A stretch of 64,000 nt of DNA, from assembly GCA_009469585.1 (NCBI GenBank), contig SSXW01000004.1:62001-126000 (forward strand), read 5' to 3'. Position 1 is the first letter of the stretch; every line of letters begins with the position of its first letter. The position numbers were made by a program, and so were the translations under genes. The stretch is from Dechloromonas sp. Dech2017. GTDB taxonomy: Bacteria > Pseudomonadota > Gammaproteobacteria > Burkholderiales > Rhodocyclaceae. This document shows positions 7,567 to 15,625 of this stretch, one piece after another. The notes beneath the pieces were generated by a model. That model saw only the letters and a program-made list of their open reading frames with translations. It was not told where the DNA came from and did no database searches.

Positions 7567-10211
7567 TTTTTGAATCCATATCCGAGAAGCATGAAGCCAG
7601 CCGGCGACTTCAGGGCACGCATCGGGTCGGCGCCGCAAGCAGGCCGAGAATTTTGTGAAACCCATTTTTTGTCATCAGCCTGATCCACAAGCGCGTGCCG
7701 GACGCGCTTGTAGTCTTCACCCAGTTCGTTGCAGATATCCTTGAGACCAGCGATGAAGAGCGTTACGCCGCAGGGGCCATGATTGACACCCCAGTATTGT
7801 TTGAAATTACTCGGTTTCTCTTCGCCGGCGGCGTAGAAAAAACGCCCCGGGTTTAACGTGATTTTCTCGATCACACGCTCGTAGAGAGCACCTTCCTCGG
7901 TAACCACGCCTTCCGGCAATCCAGCACGCCAGAGGTAGGTTTCAACCCACGCAGCAGCGCCGTCAATGATGGCCTGGCGTTCAGCGGCCGGCAGTTCATC
8001 ACCCAGGTTATCGAGGATCAGTTCCAGGCCTGCCATCGCCGACGCCAGATGCTTGCTGCGCCGATGGACGATGGGCTCAGACCGCTCATCGAGTTTGGAC
8101 GTGAAAGTTTTCAGCCAGGCGTTGTAGCGGTCGGCCGCAATCTGGCGGTAATCGTCATCGAGCATGCGTTCGACCATTTCAAACCAAGCATGCCCATGGT
8201 TCTCATCAAGGCCGGCGAAGAGGGCGTCCATGACCTGGGTCGCGGTAACTGCGCCGGGTCCGTCTTCGTCGCAGATCGACTGATATTCGCCGGTACTGCC
8301 GTCTCGCACCTCGGCTGCCAGATGTTCCCAAAAAGGGATGCCCTCGAGATGGAGATCGACAACACGGAAGAGAATCCCGCCGCGCTCTGCCTGGCCGTTA
8401 GCGGCCAGTTTTGACGCGAAGGATTCTTCGCCGGAAGCGATCGTCTGCGTCGCCCAGGCTTTCCGGTCGCGCGATGTCGTGTCGGCGTTCATTCGCATTT
8501 TTCCGGTCCCGTTAGCGATCATGTAGCCTGCTGCCGACCAGTTCATGCCCGTCGATGCGGCGCCGATTTCGTCGATCAGCGATGGGCAGTGATTTTTGGC
8601 CTCGAGCCTGCCTTCCAGACCGTTCTCCGTCGTCCGAAAGGTCATGATGTACGACCCCGGCTTCGAGGGCTTGCTCGGCTCGGAAATCATGCTCGCGATG
8701 GCGCGCATCGCGGTCGTCTTGCCGCGTCCCGATGCGCCGACCAAGACGATCATTCCAGGTTCCGCATCCTGAACGAAAGGGTGAATGAGGATCGAAGCAC
8801 CAAACCCCATCAAGGCGGCAATACTCGAGTTCTTGAGCATGATGTGCATGATTTTGCGCCATGCCTTAGGGGTGCCTTTACGGCTCAGCGCGCCGGTTTT
8901 TGCGCCGAGCGCGACGATGGTTGGCGGGTTGCTGCCGGGAAGACCTGGCAAGGTCAGCACACGATCCTCGGCGATGTAACCGGCCGGATACACCGTCGTA
9001 CCATCCGTTTGGCGCAGGCCGAAATAGCCTTTGGAGTGCGTGCCGAAGGCAACGGGATGTCCCTGCTGTCCTTTCTGCGCCGCCAGGAAACTGCGAAACT
9101 CGGGCAGCTTGTTGGCTTGGGTATCGGTGAAATCCCTGGCGATGAAAGCTTCGGTCGTGTAATCGCTCGGCTGCTGTTGAAATTTGACTTCCCGACGTGT
9201 CGAAGTCACGCCGTCAAATTCCTCTACCACCTGGGCGGAGCCGGCATTCCGATCAAGGCTGATATAGCCGCCGTCGGTCTGCGTCACGATCATCGTCCGG
9301 CGGATCCGGCAGTGCGGCACGCCGTCGAGCGGGACCCGGATCTTGATCCACTCCTTCTCCCCGTCTTTCCCGGTGACACTCTTCATCACGTCCTTTTCGA
9401 TGCACGGGATGAATTCGTCGGAAGCGCGATAGAAGAGCGGATAGTGAAAGCACAACGTCTTGTCGGCAGCCTCTCCGTACGCGTAACTGACGAAGCAGCG
9501 ACGGAGGTGGGTCTTGCACCGTTCGAGAATTTTTTTATCGGCTGAGATCAGCAGCGCGGGCGTCAGGACATCGTCCGGCGACGCTTGCCACACGAACGCT
9601 TTGCATGCCGTGTGGTATTTGAGCGAGTGACCGAGCTCCGGCGAAAGACCGAACGAGGAGTCAAAGATAACTTCGTGGCCCTTGGCCAGCGTCAGCAGCC
9701 GGGCCTCAGGTTTTGCGGCCTGGGTGCGGTAGATCGCGTCATCGGGCAAGGGGAGGGTAACGCCGGGTTCCAGCCAGCCATCCTCGGAGACAGAAACGCT
9801 CGGGATGCCGAGCGTTGCGCCGAGAATCGCAGACAGGGGATTCTCTGTGATGAACAGCGTGTCCTCAAAACCCTTGCGCGGCTTAATGGCCATTGGCGGC
9901 ACCAACACGCCGGGGGGATTTTTGCAAATGTAGGTGTCCGCCTCGGTTGAGATGTACTCGATGAGTTCCGATCCCACTTGGATGGTGAAGCCGTCCAGGT
10001 TCTGGGTACTGAAGAGCGCCAGTGAGCTCAAGCAGGACTCCGGAAATCCGGACTTCTTGAGGTAGGCGAGATGCTCCGCAGAGACTGGGCCGTAGCCGGC
10101 GGAGGGAAGCGGCCGGGCGGCAATGCCGGAAGTGACGGCGGCAACTGCAATGGCGACGGATGCTGCAACGCTTGATTGTGCGTGCAGATTGATACAGGAA
10201 TTGTCTTTCAT
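7563..10211 (-). CDS. DUF927-domain helicase/ATPase (full-length copy)
   Basis: 882 residues. The centre and C-terminus match DUF927 proteins, described as superfamily II helicases or inactivated derivatives: TDGGYISLDRN, then Walker A GASGRGKTTA near 488 and Walker B PSLIDEIGA near 544. The N-terminal 285 residues are an unusual domain duplicated in the gene just upstream. The start at ATG 10211 has GGAGAGAAG 4 bp ahead and overlaps the upstream stop (ATGA). With the coupled primase it forms a primase-helicase pair typical of island replication cassettes. The junction of the two copies suggests the present start was created by tandem duplication. Confidence 0.85.
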   Translation of the reverse strand: MKDNSCINLHAQSSVAASVAIAVAAVTSGIAARPLPSAGYGPVSAEHLAYLKKSGFPESCLSSLALFSTQNLDGFTIQVGSELIEYISTEADTYICKNPPGVLVPPMAIKPRKGFEDTLFITENPLSAILGATLGIPSVSVSEDGWLEPGVTLPLPDDAIYRTQAAKPEARLLTLAKGHEVIFDSSFGLSPELGHSLKYHTACKAFVWQASPDDVLTPALLISADKKILERCKTHLRRCFVSYAYGEAADKTLCFHYPLFYRASDEFIPCIEKDVMKSVTGKDGEKEWIKIRVPLDGVPHCRIRRTMIVTQTDGGYISLDRNAGSAQVVEEFDGVTSTRREVKFQQQPSDYTTEAFIARDFTDTQANKLPEFRSFLAAQKGQQGHPVAFGTHSKGYFGLRQTDGTTVYPAGYIAEDRVLTLPGLPGSNPPTIVALGAKTGALSRKGTPKAWRKIMHIMLKNSSIAALMGFGASILIHPFVQDAEPGMIVLVGASGRGKTTAMRAIASMISEPSKPSKPGSYIMTFRTTENGLEGRLEAKNHCPSLIDEIGAASTGMNWSAAGYMIANGTGKMRMNADTTSRDRKAWATQTIASGEESFASKLAANGQAERGGILFRVVDLHLEGIPFWEHLAAEVRDGSTGEYQSICDEDGPGAVTATQVMDALFAGLDENHGHAWFEMVERMLDDDYRQIAADRYNAWLKTFTSKLDERSEPIVHRRSKHLASAMAGLELILDNLGDELPAAERQAIIDGAAAWVETYLWRAGLPEGVVTEEGALYERVIEKITLNPGRFFYAAGEEKPSNFKQYWGVNHGPCGVTLFIAGLKDICNELGEDYKRVRHALVDQADDKKWVSQNSRPACGADPMRALKSPAGFMLLGYGFKK

Positions 10212-11071
10212 TTCTTCTCTCCATCCTTCCCGGTCACACTCTTCATCACGTCTTTCTCCAAGCACGGAATGAAATCGTCGGAAGCGCAATAGAACAGCGG
10301 ATAGTGAAAGCACAACGTCTTGCCGGCAGCCTTTCCGTACGGATAACTGACGAAGCAGCGACAGAGGGGGGGCTTGCACCGTTCGAGCGTTTTTTCATCG
10401 GCTGAGATCAGCAGCGCGGGCGTCAGGACATATTGCGGCGACGACTGCCAGACGAAGGCTTTGCAAGAACAGTGGTATTTAAGCGAGTGACCAAGCTGCG
10501 GGGAGAGGCCGAATGATCCGTCGAGAATCACCTCACGGCCGTCGGCCAGCACGAGCAGTCGGACCTCAGGTTTTGCGGCTTGGGTGCAGTAGATCTCGTC
10601 ATTCGGCAAGGGGAAGGTAACGCTGGGGTCCATCCAGCCATCCTCGGTGACAGAAACGCTCGGGATGCCAAGCGTTACGCCGAGAATCGCCGCCAGCGGA
10701 TTCTCTGTGATGAACAGCGTGTCCTCAAAACCCTTGCGCGGCTTGGCGGCCATCGGCGGCACAAACACGCTGGGGTAATTTTTGCAGGCGTAGGTGTCCG
10801 TCCCCCACGTGATGAACTCGATGATTTCCGATCCGATAAGGATCGCGAAGCCGTCCAGGTTTTGGGCGCTGAAGATCGTCAGTGAGTCCAGACAGGACTC
10901 CGGAAATCCGTACTTCTTGAGGTAGGCGAGATGCTCCGCAGAGACTTGGCCGTAGCCAGCCGGAGGGAGTTGCGGGGTGGCGGCTCCGGAAGAAGTGGCG
11001 GCAACTGCGATGGCGACGGATGCTGCAACGCTTGATTGTGCGTGCAGATTGATACAGGAATTGTGTTTCAT
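9352..11071 (-). repeat. Tandem direct duplication of the DUF927 gene 5' portion (period 860 bp)
   Basis: The segments 10216-11071 and about 9356-10211 are diverged copies in direct repeat. Both encode a protein starting MK-NSCINLHAQSSVAAS and running to VTGKDGEK. The start codons are exactly 860 bp apart. The copies differ at many synonymous and non-synonymous sites, so the event is not recent. Confidence 0.9.
10208..11071 (-). CDS. Truncated paralogue of the DUF927 helicase N-terminal domain
   Basis: 287 residues, aligning without gaps of note to residues 1-284 of the following DUF927 protein (shared MK-NSCINLHAQ, YLKK-GFPESCL, KPRKGFEDTLFITENPL, LGHSLKYH, VTGKDGEK). It lacks the ATPase domain. 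The frame is intact over the whole length and ends in an ATGA overlap with the full-length gene, so it is likely expressed as a free N-terminal domain. It may bind DNA or the helicase. The N-terminal 40 residues are alanine-rich. It could be a decaying duplicate, but open frames in both copies argue for retention. Confidence 0.85.
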   Translation of the reverse strand: MKHNSCINLHAQSSVAASVAIAVAATSSGAATPQLPPAGYGQVSAEHLAYLKKYGFPESCLDSLTIFSAQNLDGFAILIGSEIIEFITWGTDTYACKNYPSVFVPPMAAKPRKGFEDTLFITENPLAAILGVTLGIPSVSVTEDGWMDPSVTFPLPNDEIYCTQAAKPEVRLLVLADGREVILDGSFGLSPQLGHSLKYHCSCKAFVWQSSPQYVLTPALLISADEKTLERCKPPLCRCFVSYPYGKAAGKTLCFHYPLFYCASDDFIPCLEKDVMKSVTGKDGEKK

Positions 11072-11116
11072 TTAAATCTCCAATTAAAAAATTTCATTGA
11101 AGACATGCAATCGGAC

Positions 11117-11206
11117 TTGAACTACCAGAAGGATTTGAGCTATATTGCTCGTTAGAGATAGATGTACCTTCCGAGCCCAGCTGACTGCATGTCACTGGGC
11201 TTTTTC
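11117..11206 (+). ncRNA. Candidate small RNA with promoter and terminator
   Basis: A TTGAAC hexamer (11117-11122) and TATATT (11141-11146) are spaced 18 bp. They would start a transcript near 11152. It ends at a hairpin AGCCCAG/CTGGGCT (11174-11201) followed by five T. The product would be about 55 nt. It runs opposite to both flanking leftward genes and lies between them, so it is not a terminator for either. Confidence 0.4.
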
Positions 11207-11485
11207 TTAGTAGCGGTAGTCGTAATCGGGCTCCCCGTCGTCTAGGAAAAAGTAGTTTTCCAAGACACGCAAGTTGTAGAGTTCCACGCCGTCGAAAAGA
11301 CGGGCCCCGAGGCACAAGATCCGGTACTGAAGGTTATTGGCGAGCACCTGCTCCACGGTTTCACCAATGAAGCGGGCGACGTAATCGACCGTCACATAGG
11401 TGTTGCCAAGGCAGGGTTTCGGATTGTGATACATATCCAAAATCCATCCGTCGATATTGCTGGTATTACGAATTTTTGAGACCAC
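11207..11485 (-). CDS. Hypothetical protein upstream of the replication operon
   Basis: 92 residues when started at GTG 11485, which has GGAG 7 bp upstream; a longer frame from TTG 11545 has no such site. The sequence (KIRNTSNIDGWILDMYHNPKPC, then TYVTVDYVARFIGETVEQVL) has an acidic, tyrosine-rich tail (DDGEPDYDYRY). No family is recognised. It is the first leftward gene ahead of the duplicated helicase genes, separated from them by the candidate small RNA. The AT-rich stretch 11486-11726 upstream would hold its promoter and that of the divergent transposase-like gene. Confidence 0.55.
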   Translation of the reverse strand: MVSKIRNTSNIDGWILDMYHNPKPCLGNTYVTVDYVARFIGETVEQVLANNLQYRILCLGARLFDGVELYNLRVLENYFFLDDGEPDYDYRY

Positions 11486-11726
11486 TTTTAAACTCCTTTT
11501 TAAATGTGCCAAACCGTTTGGCGATTTAAATAATCGGAGTTTCAATCAGGTTTTGCAAGTGAATGTATATATTGCCTTTATTTATATATGTTACGACGTA
11601 TAATATTTTTCACGAAGCGCAGATAATCAATTCGTATTTTTTCGCGCCAATATTGAGAAAATGAGCAATCACGCACCCTTTTCACATGCTTTGCAAAAAA
11701 AATTGTAAATCAAACAGAAAGGGCGT

Positions 11727-12581
11727 ATGTCAGAACTCGATTCGAAGTTCAACCGCGTAGTCATAGATGCTCGTAAGTTTGGTGTAGAAGCGCAGGCAGC
11801 CAAGCGTAAGAGAGCGCTTGAATTGCGCGATGAGGGTGCCACTTTCGCGGCGATCGCAAAGGAACTCGGCGTGCATCCTCGGACGGTCCAGCACTGGTGT
11901 GATCAGGAGGGGAAAATCGGTGAGGAGGCCGTAATTAAGTGGGGGCGGCGCGGTGCCACCATCGGCGATGGCCGCGTTCTGAGCCCTGTGCAGGAACGTG
12001 AGATCGTGGGCTACATCACGACTCAGTTCCCGGGGCCGCAATTCCGGTTATGGTGCGTCGAAGCGATCCTGGAGCTGATCCGCGAACGTTTCAAGATGAA
12101 TATCTCGCGCGGCTCGGTCCGGAATTACCTGTTGCGTTGGGGAATCAAACCTCAGATTTCTGAGTCATTGACGCAATCGGAAGCGCTGATTCGGTGGATC
12201 CGCGAGCGCGCCCAGAAGGAAAAAGCACTCATATTCTTTGCTGGCGAGATGACGCCGCCGTTCTGGTCCGAGCCGGCCGGAAAACTGACGAACGGGGACA
12301 TCCCGATGCTTTACGCCAGGATTGGCAAAGGCGAGATTCACTTCATGTTCGAGACCGACGAACTACGGGAAAGCGGTCAGAGCTGGGTCCAGTTCGTCGA
12401 AGAGTTGGGCAGGATTGCTTTGAAAAGGAAGTCGCCCCACAAAGCCTTTGTCTTGGTTACAAACTCCATATGGCTGGACAAGCTGTTCGTGGCGTGGAGT
12501 ACCGCCCCAGAACGCAGTCCTTTGAGATATTCTGTGTTTAGACAGGGCGGGGAGGGTGCGCTGATTCACCACATGGAATGA
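11727..12581 (+). CDS. Degenerate IS630/Tc1-type transposase-like protein, probably not catalytic
   Basis: 284 residues. A helix-turn-helix (RALELRDEGATFAAIAKELG, residues 30-50) and a second winged-helix block (ISRGSVRNYLLRWGIKPQ near 130-148) match IS630-family transposases. The expected DDE core is present in outline, but the catalytic positions look lost: the usual first-Asp block (FxDE) reads FFAGEMT, and the usual DN-xxxH block reads VTNSIWLDK. No inverted repeats or target duplication are visible. A GGGCG stretch precedes the ATG weakly. It may be a transposase domesticated as a DNA-binding protein. Confidence 0.65.
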   Translation: MSELDSKFNRVVIDARKFGVEAQAAKRKRALELRDEGATFAAIAKELGVHPRTVQHWCDQEGKIGEEAVIKWGRRGATIGDGRVLSPVQEREIVGYITTQFPGPQFRLWCVEAILELIRERFKMNISRGSVRNYLLRWGIKPQISESLTQSEALIRWIRERAQKEKALIFFAGEMTPPFWSEPAGKLTNGDIPMLYARIGKGEIHFMFETDELRESGQSWVQFVEELGRIALKRKSPHKAFVLVTNSIWLDKLFVAWSTAPERSPLRYSVFRQGGEGALIHHME

Positions 12582-12686
12582 GTCGTGATCGATGGCGCAT
12601 TCGGTCATACGAATGGCGCCCACGGTCAAGGCGCCTGTCGAGGTTTCCCGGATACTTGGTTTGAAGGAAAACGACGGGAGAACCCT

Positions 12687-12824
12687 GTGATTGCCACCAT
12701 CCAATGCATTGACGTACGCCGCGAATTGAAGCGCCGCCTGGCGATGTTTGATCGCCTGCACGCCCTTGGCCGCGCGGTCATCAGCTTCTGCGGCCCGGCT
12801 CAGGGCTTGGCGCGGCCGATTTAA
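12687..12824 (+). CDS. Small basic protein (45 residues), tentative
   Basis: The frame starts at GTG 12687 with GGGAG six bases ahead and encodes MIATIQCIDVRRELKRRLAM followed by FDRLHALGRAVISFCG. It is arginine-rich and helical. A longer reading from GTG 12585 is possible but has no ribosome site. It precedes a tiny membrane protein gene and the 13008 gene on the same strand. Real expression is uncertain; a spurious frame cannot be excluded. Confidence 0.35.
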   Translation: MIATIQCIDVRRELKRRLAMFDRLHALGRAVISFCGPAQGLARPI

Positions 12825-12863
12825 TGGCGCCGAAGTGATGGTCTCGCTTGAACGGGAAATACT

Positions 12864-12995
12864 GTGTTCAAATATCTTCCAATCATTACGGTTTTCTTGG
12901 GATTTCTGCTCGTCAGTTGGGCCTTCCCGAGGTGGGTCGCTGCCGCATTTGGTATTGCCGGCGCTTATTTTGTGGCCCAGTTTGTTTTTGCTTGA
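12864..12995 (+). CDS. Tiny membrane protein (43 residues)
   Basis: GTG 12864 opens a frame MFKYLPIITVFLGFLLVSWA ... FGIAGAYFVAQFVFA with two hydrophobic helices separated by FPRW. The stop at 12995 lies 12 bp before the next ATG. The GGGA upstream is a weak ribosome site. Composition is entirely membrane-like, which is unlikely by chance, and the next gene also encodes a membrane protein. Confidence 0.55.
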   Translation: MFKYLPIITVFLGFLLVSWAFPRWVAAAFGIAGAYFVAQFVFA

Positions 12996-13007
12996 GGAGT
13001 GTAGGCG

Positions 13008-13586
13008 ATGAAAAGCGGTAGCGACATGCCGGCCGTCCAGATGCAGCCAGACAGTTCAGGCAACGGTGGAATTGATAGTGAATCCGGGCAGCGCACCATG
13101 GCGCTGGCTGTGATCAAGTATGCATCTGCGTCCGACAGGGAAATACTTTTGCGCTGGGCGCGCAGTCTGCTCCAAATTAGGGATAGTGATCAAAGCGTGC
13201 TCGATAAGGCAAAAGCCGCGATCACATGCACCGTTGAGTCGAAGGCGATCATGCCATTTGTGACCATGCTAGGTGGTGAGATCAAGAGGATTGGCTGGGA
13301 CGAAAGAGGGCTGCCGGCAAGGATCGGCCTGTCTGCGGCGGCGGTCGCCGCGGTCGCATTCTCGGGCAAGGGCGCAGGAATAGCAGCCCTGGGCGGAGCA
13401 ATCGGCGTGCCGCTATGGGTTGTGCTCGGTGCGGGTGGCGCCTTCGCGGGTGTCCTGATCGAGGAGATTCAGCGTTCGCTTCCTTCCGATTCCGACGATA
13501 TGCATCGAGTCGAGCGCGAAATCGATGGCGAGGTGGTGACCGATCCCATGCTCGAGCAACAGTCGTCGAAACTCGAACGGCTGTGA
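13008..13586 (+). CDS. Putative membrane-associated protein with glycine/alanine-rich helix
   Basis: 192 residues, not recognised. After a polar N-terminus and a helical segment (residues 25-90), a long Ala/Gly hydrophobic block (IGLSAAAVAAVAF ... LGGAIGVPLWVVLGAGG, residues 105-150) could span the membrane twice or form a glycine-zipper hairpin. The C-terminus is acidic. GAGGAG lies 8 bp before the ATG. It is downstream of the tiny membrane protein on the same strand, so the two may work together. Function unknown. Confidence 0.7.
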   Translation: MKSGSDMPAVQMQPDSSGNGGIDSESGQRTMALAVIKYASASDREILLRWARSLLQIRDSDQSVLDKAKAAITCTVESKAIMPFVTMLGGEIKRIGWDERGLPARIGLSAAAVAAVAFSGKGAGIAALGGAIGVPLWVVLGAGGAFAGVLIEEIQRSLPSDSDDMHRVEREIDGEVVTDPMLEQQSSKLERL

Positions 13587-13974
13587 CATTCGGATTAGCC
13601 AGCCGACTGAATCGGCAACGAACCAGTTACTCGCGGATCACTGTACGAGGGTACTGAAGGGCAGCATTACGATCTGGGGAAGGCGATCTTTCGACACTTA
13701 AATTTTTGTCGCACCGTCAGAGGTCAAGCGGCAGGTCACCGAGGGTAGCGGTCATAATGAGTCTATGTAATCCGCAAAATTAACAGACCCCAGACTAGCT
13801 TTAAATAACACGCCATTGGCTTGTTTGGAAAAGCCATGTTGTCATGGCCATCAGTATGTTGGTACAAACTGTTGAATCGACCGAACCGTATTAAATATTC
13901 AGAAACCATTAGCTTCGTCGTTATCGCCGGGCACTAGAAATGCCGTTTCTAACTGAAGCTTTTCATAATCAAAC
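13587..13974. other. Non-coding interval
   Basis: No convincing gene is seen. It contains a perfect palindrome GCCATG-TTGT-CATGGC around 13833-13848, and a more AT-rich right half that probably carries the promoter of the 13975 gene. Confidence 0.4.
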
Positions 13975-14634
13975 ATGGATTTGAATACTCCAAACAGCAA
14001 GGCTCCGAAGTCCGCCGTCGACAAAGCCGTCTCGTTTCTTCAACGCGACGTACGCTCGTTTCTTCCAGGATGGAAAGAACCGGCATGTGCTAAGCAAGAA
14101 ACGGTCGAATCTGGCAGCCAGGACTTCCCGATTCCTTCGCTGGTAGATCCTGCAATCGTTGATCATCTGGCTTTCCGTCGAGAGGTCTTGGACTGGCGGG
14201 ATGGATTTCATGCACGCGCAACGCAACTCGCCATCGAGTTGTGCAATGCATTTGCACTAAAAATTCGCGAAGACTTGGCCGATGTAAGTATTTTTCGCAG
14301 GGTCCTGACCCGTCCTGCCTACGACATGCTGCAAGATCATTTCATCCGAATTGTCCGGGTGCCCATGCAGCAGGCCATCCAGCAGGAGCAGTCGGAACTG
14401 TCCAAGTTGGTGCAGAGGTGGTTGCCAGATGCAACCCTTGACTTGGCCTTCGTTGCGCCTTGGTCGGATTCGGAGTGCAAGTGCCTCGGCGACTTGGACT
14501 TCACTCCGAAGAATGAAGACGAGATCCTCGGGAAAATCGAAATCTTGATTCTGGGCGATAGCGGCATTGTCGATAGGCACCGGACACGGGCTACAAATCT
14601 GGCTCGAAATATTATTGAGGAGAGATCGCTTTGA
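13975..14634 (+). CDS. Unknown protein, first gene of a two-gene operon
   Basis: 219 residues, soluble and largely helical, with no recognised domain. A repeated region DHLAFRREVLDWRDGFHARA (residues 62-81) and a C-terminal acidic KNEDEILGKIEILILGDSG are notable. Its stop overlaps a TTG start of the following membrane-anchored protein (TTGA) preceded by GAGGAGAG, so the two are co-translated. The pair sits beside a convergent WYL-domain regulator. The pairing of a soluble and a membrane protein in an accessory island makes a defence or stress role conceivable, but nothing in the sequence proves it. Confidence 0.7.
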   Translation: MDLNTPNSKAPKSAVDKAVSFLQRDVRSFLPGWKEPACAKQETVESGSQDFPIPSLVDPAIVDHLAFRREVLDWRDGFHARATQLAIELCNAFALKIREDLADVSIFRRVLTRPAYDMLQDHFIRIVRVPMQQAIQQEQSELSKLVQRWLPDATLDLAFVAPWSDSECKCLGDLDFTPKNEDEILGKIEILILGDSGIVDRHRTRATNLARNIIEERSL

Positions 14635-15578
14635 GCACCATCCCATTTGACGTTCCGGCCCAATTTCTTGCGGGACTGAACACTGGCGACATCATCAGAT
14701 TTGGGACGATCTTGAAGGATGCCCACACGGGCCAGATACTGGGGCATGTACAGGAGAGCGGAATAGCTCAATCCGCCCTGTCACTGGTGACCTCGGGCGC
14801 AGCATCGCCACTATCTCTGGTGCCTGAAGCAATCAATGCCGGCGCAGGGATCTATACCGCCGTTCAGGTGGGTCAGCTTAAGGCCATGATGGAGACACTC
14901 CAGTCGCTTCAAATCGCGACGCTGGGTGTCTCACTTGTTGGGGTAGGCGTGAGCGTTGCCGGATTCCTCTACATGCGCAAGCGTTTCAATTCACTCGATG
15001 GGCGGATTGATGAGCTAATCGACGCCGTCAACTTCGGTTTTGAAACTCAACAGAAGGCGATGCTGAGGCGACATATGTCCCGGACGAAGGGCCTGGTTCA
15101 ACGTGCTGAGCAAGCCAAGTCGCTTTCAGACCCGCGTTCGGAATACGCAGAGGTTGCAGCTGGGCTTGCCGACCAGGCAGCCTATTTCGAGGGTGAAATT
15201 TCGTTCATGATATCGGCGAAAGATAAGGCCAACCTCGATGTGTTCTGGCAATTGGCTCAGGTACTGATGCTATGCAATAGCGTGAGGATCGACTGTCGCA
15301 TACGCACAAACGAACTGCGTCATGCGCAAAATGTCTCCGAGAGCATTGCCCTTGAGTATCAAAACCTATTCGAGTCAATAACTCCGGTCTCGTTCGACGG
15401 CACATCGCCGGAGAAAGGCCTCGCGATGGTCAAGGTGCTTCGAGATGCAACTGATGCCGCAGCAAGCAAGCCATACCTTATTGATTACCTGCGCACACGC
15501 CGCTTCGACGGGCAGGACTACATCGAAGCCCTTGACCGCGAGAAGCAGAGCCCTCTGTTGATACTTCGCGAAAAGTGA
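14631..15578 (+). CDS. Unknown membrane-anchored protein, second gene of the operon
   Basis: 315 residues from TTG 14631. A glycine/serine-rich N-terminal part precedes one strong transmembrane segment (ATLGVSLVGVGVSVAGFLYM, about residues 95-114). A coiled-coil-prone stretch (FNSLDGRIDELIDAVNFGFE) and a long helical C-terminal domain follow. No catalytic motif is seen. The layout, membrane helix then coiled coil then helical bundle, resembles membrane effectors or sensors but is not a known family to me. It is coupled to the 13975 gene. Confidence 0.7.
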   Translation: MSTIPFDVPAQFLAGLNTGDIIRFGTILKDAHTGQILGHVQESGIAQSALSLVTSGAASPLSLVPEAINAGAGIYTAVQVGQLKAMMETLQSLQIATLGVSLVGVGVSVAGFLYMRKRFNSLDGRIDELIDAVNFGFETQQKAMLRRHMSRTKGLVQRAEQAKSLSDPRSEYAEVAAGLADQAAYFEGEISFMISAKDKANLDVFWQLAQVLMLCNSVRIDCRIRTNELRHAQNVSESIALEYQNLFESITPVSFDGTSPEKGLAMVKVLRDATDAAASKPYLIDYLRTRRFDGQDYIEALDREKQSPLLILREK

Positions 15579-15625
15579 GGAATGCGCCAATAAAGTTGAA
15601 GCCGCATCGTGGCGCGAATGAGTGG

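Noticed and set aside
8589..9545. A 318-codon + strand frame
   Set aside because: Shadow of the DUF927 helicase gene on the minus strand.
12363..12761. A 132-codon minus-strand frame
   Set aside because: Overlaps the transposase-like gene antisense and has no recognisable start signal.
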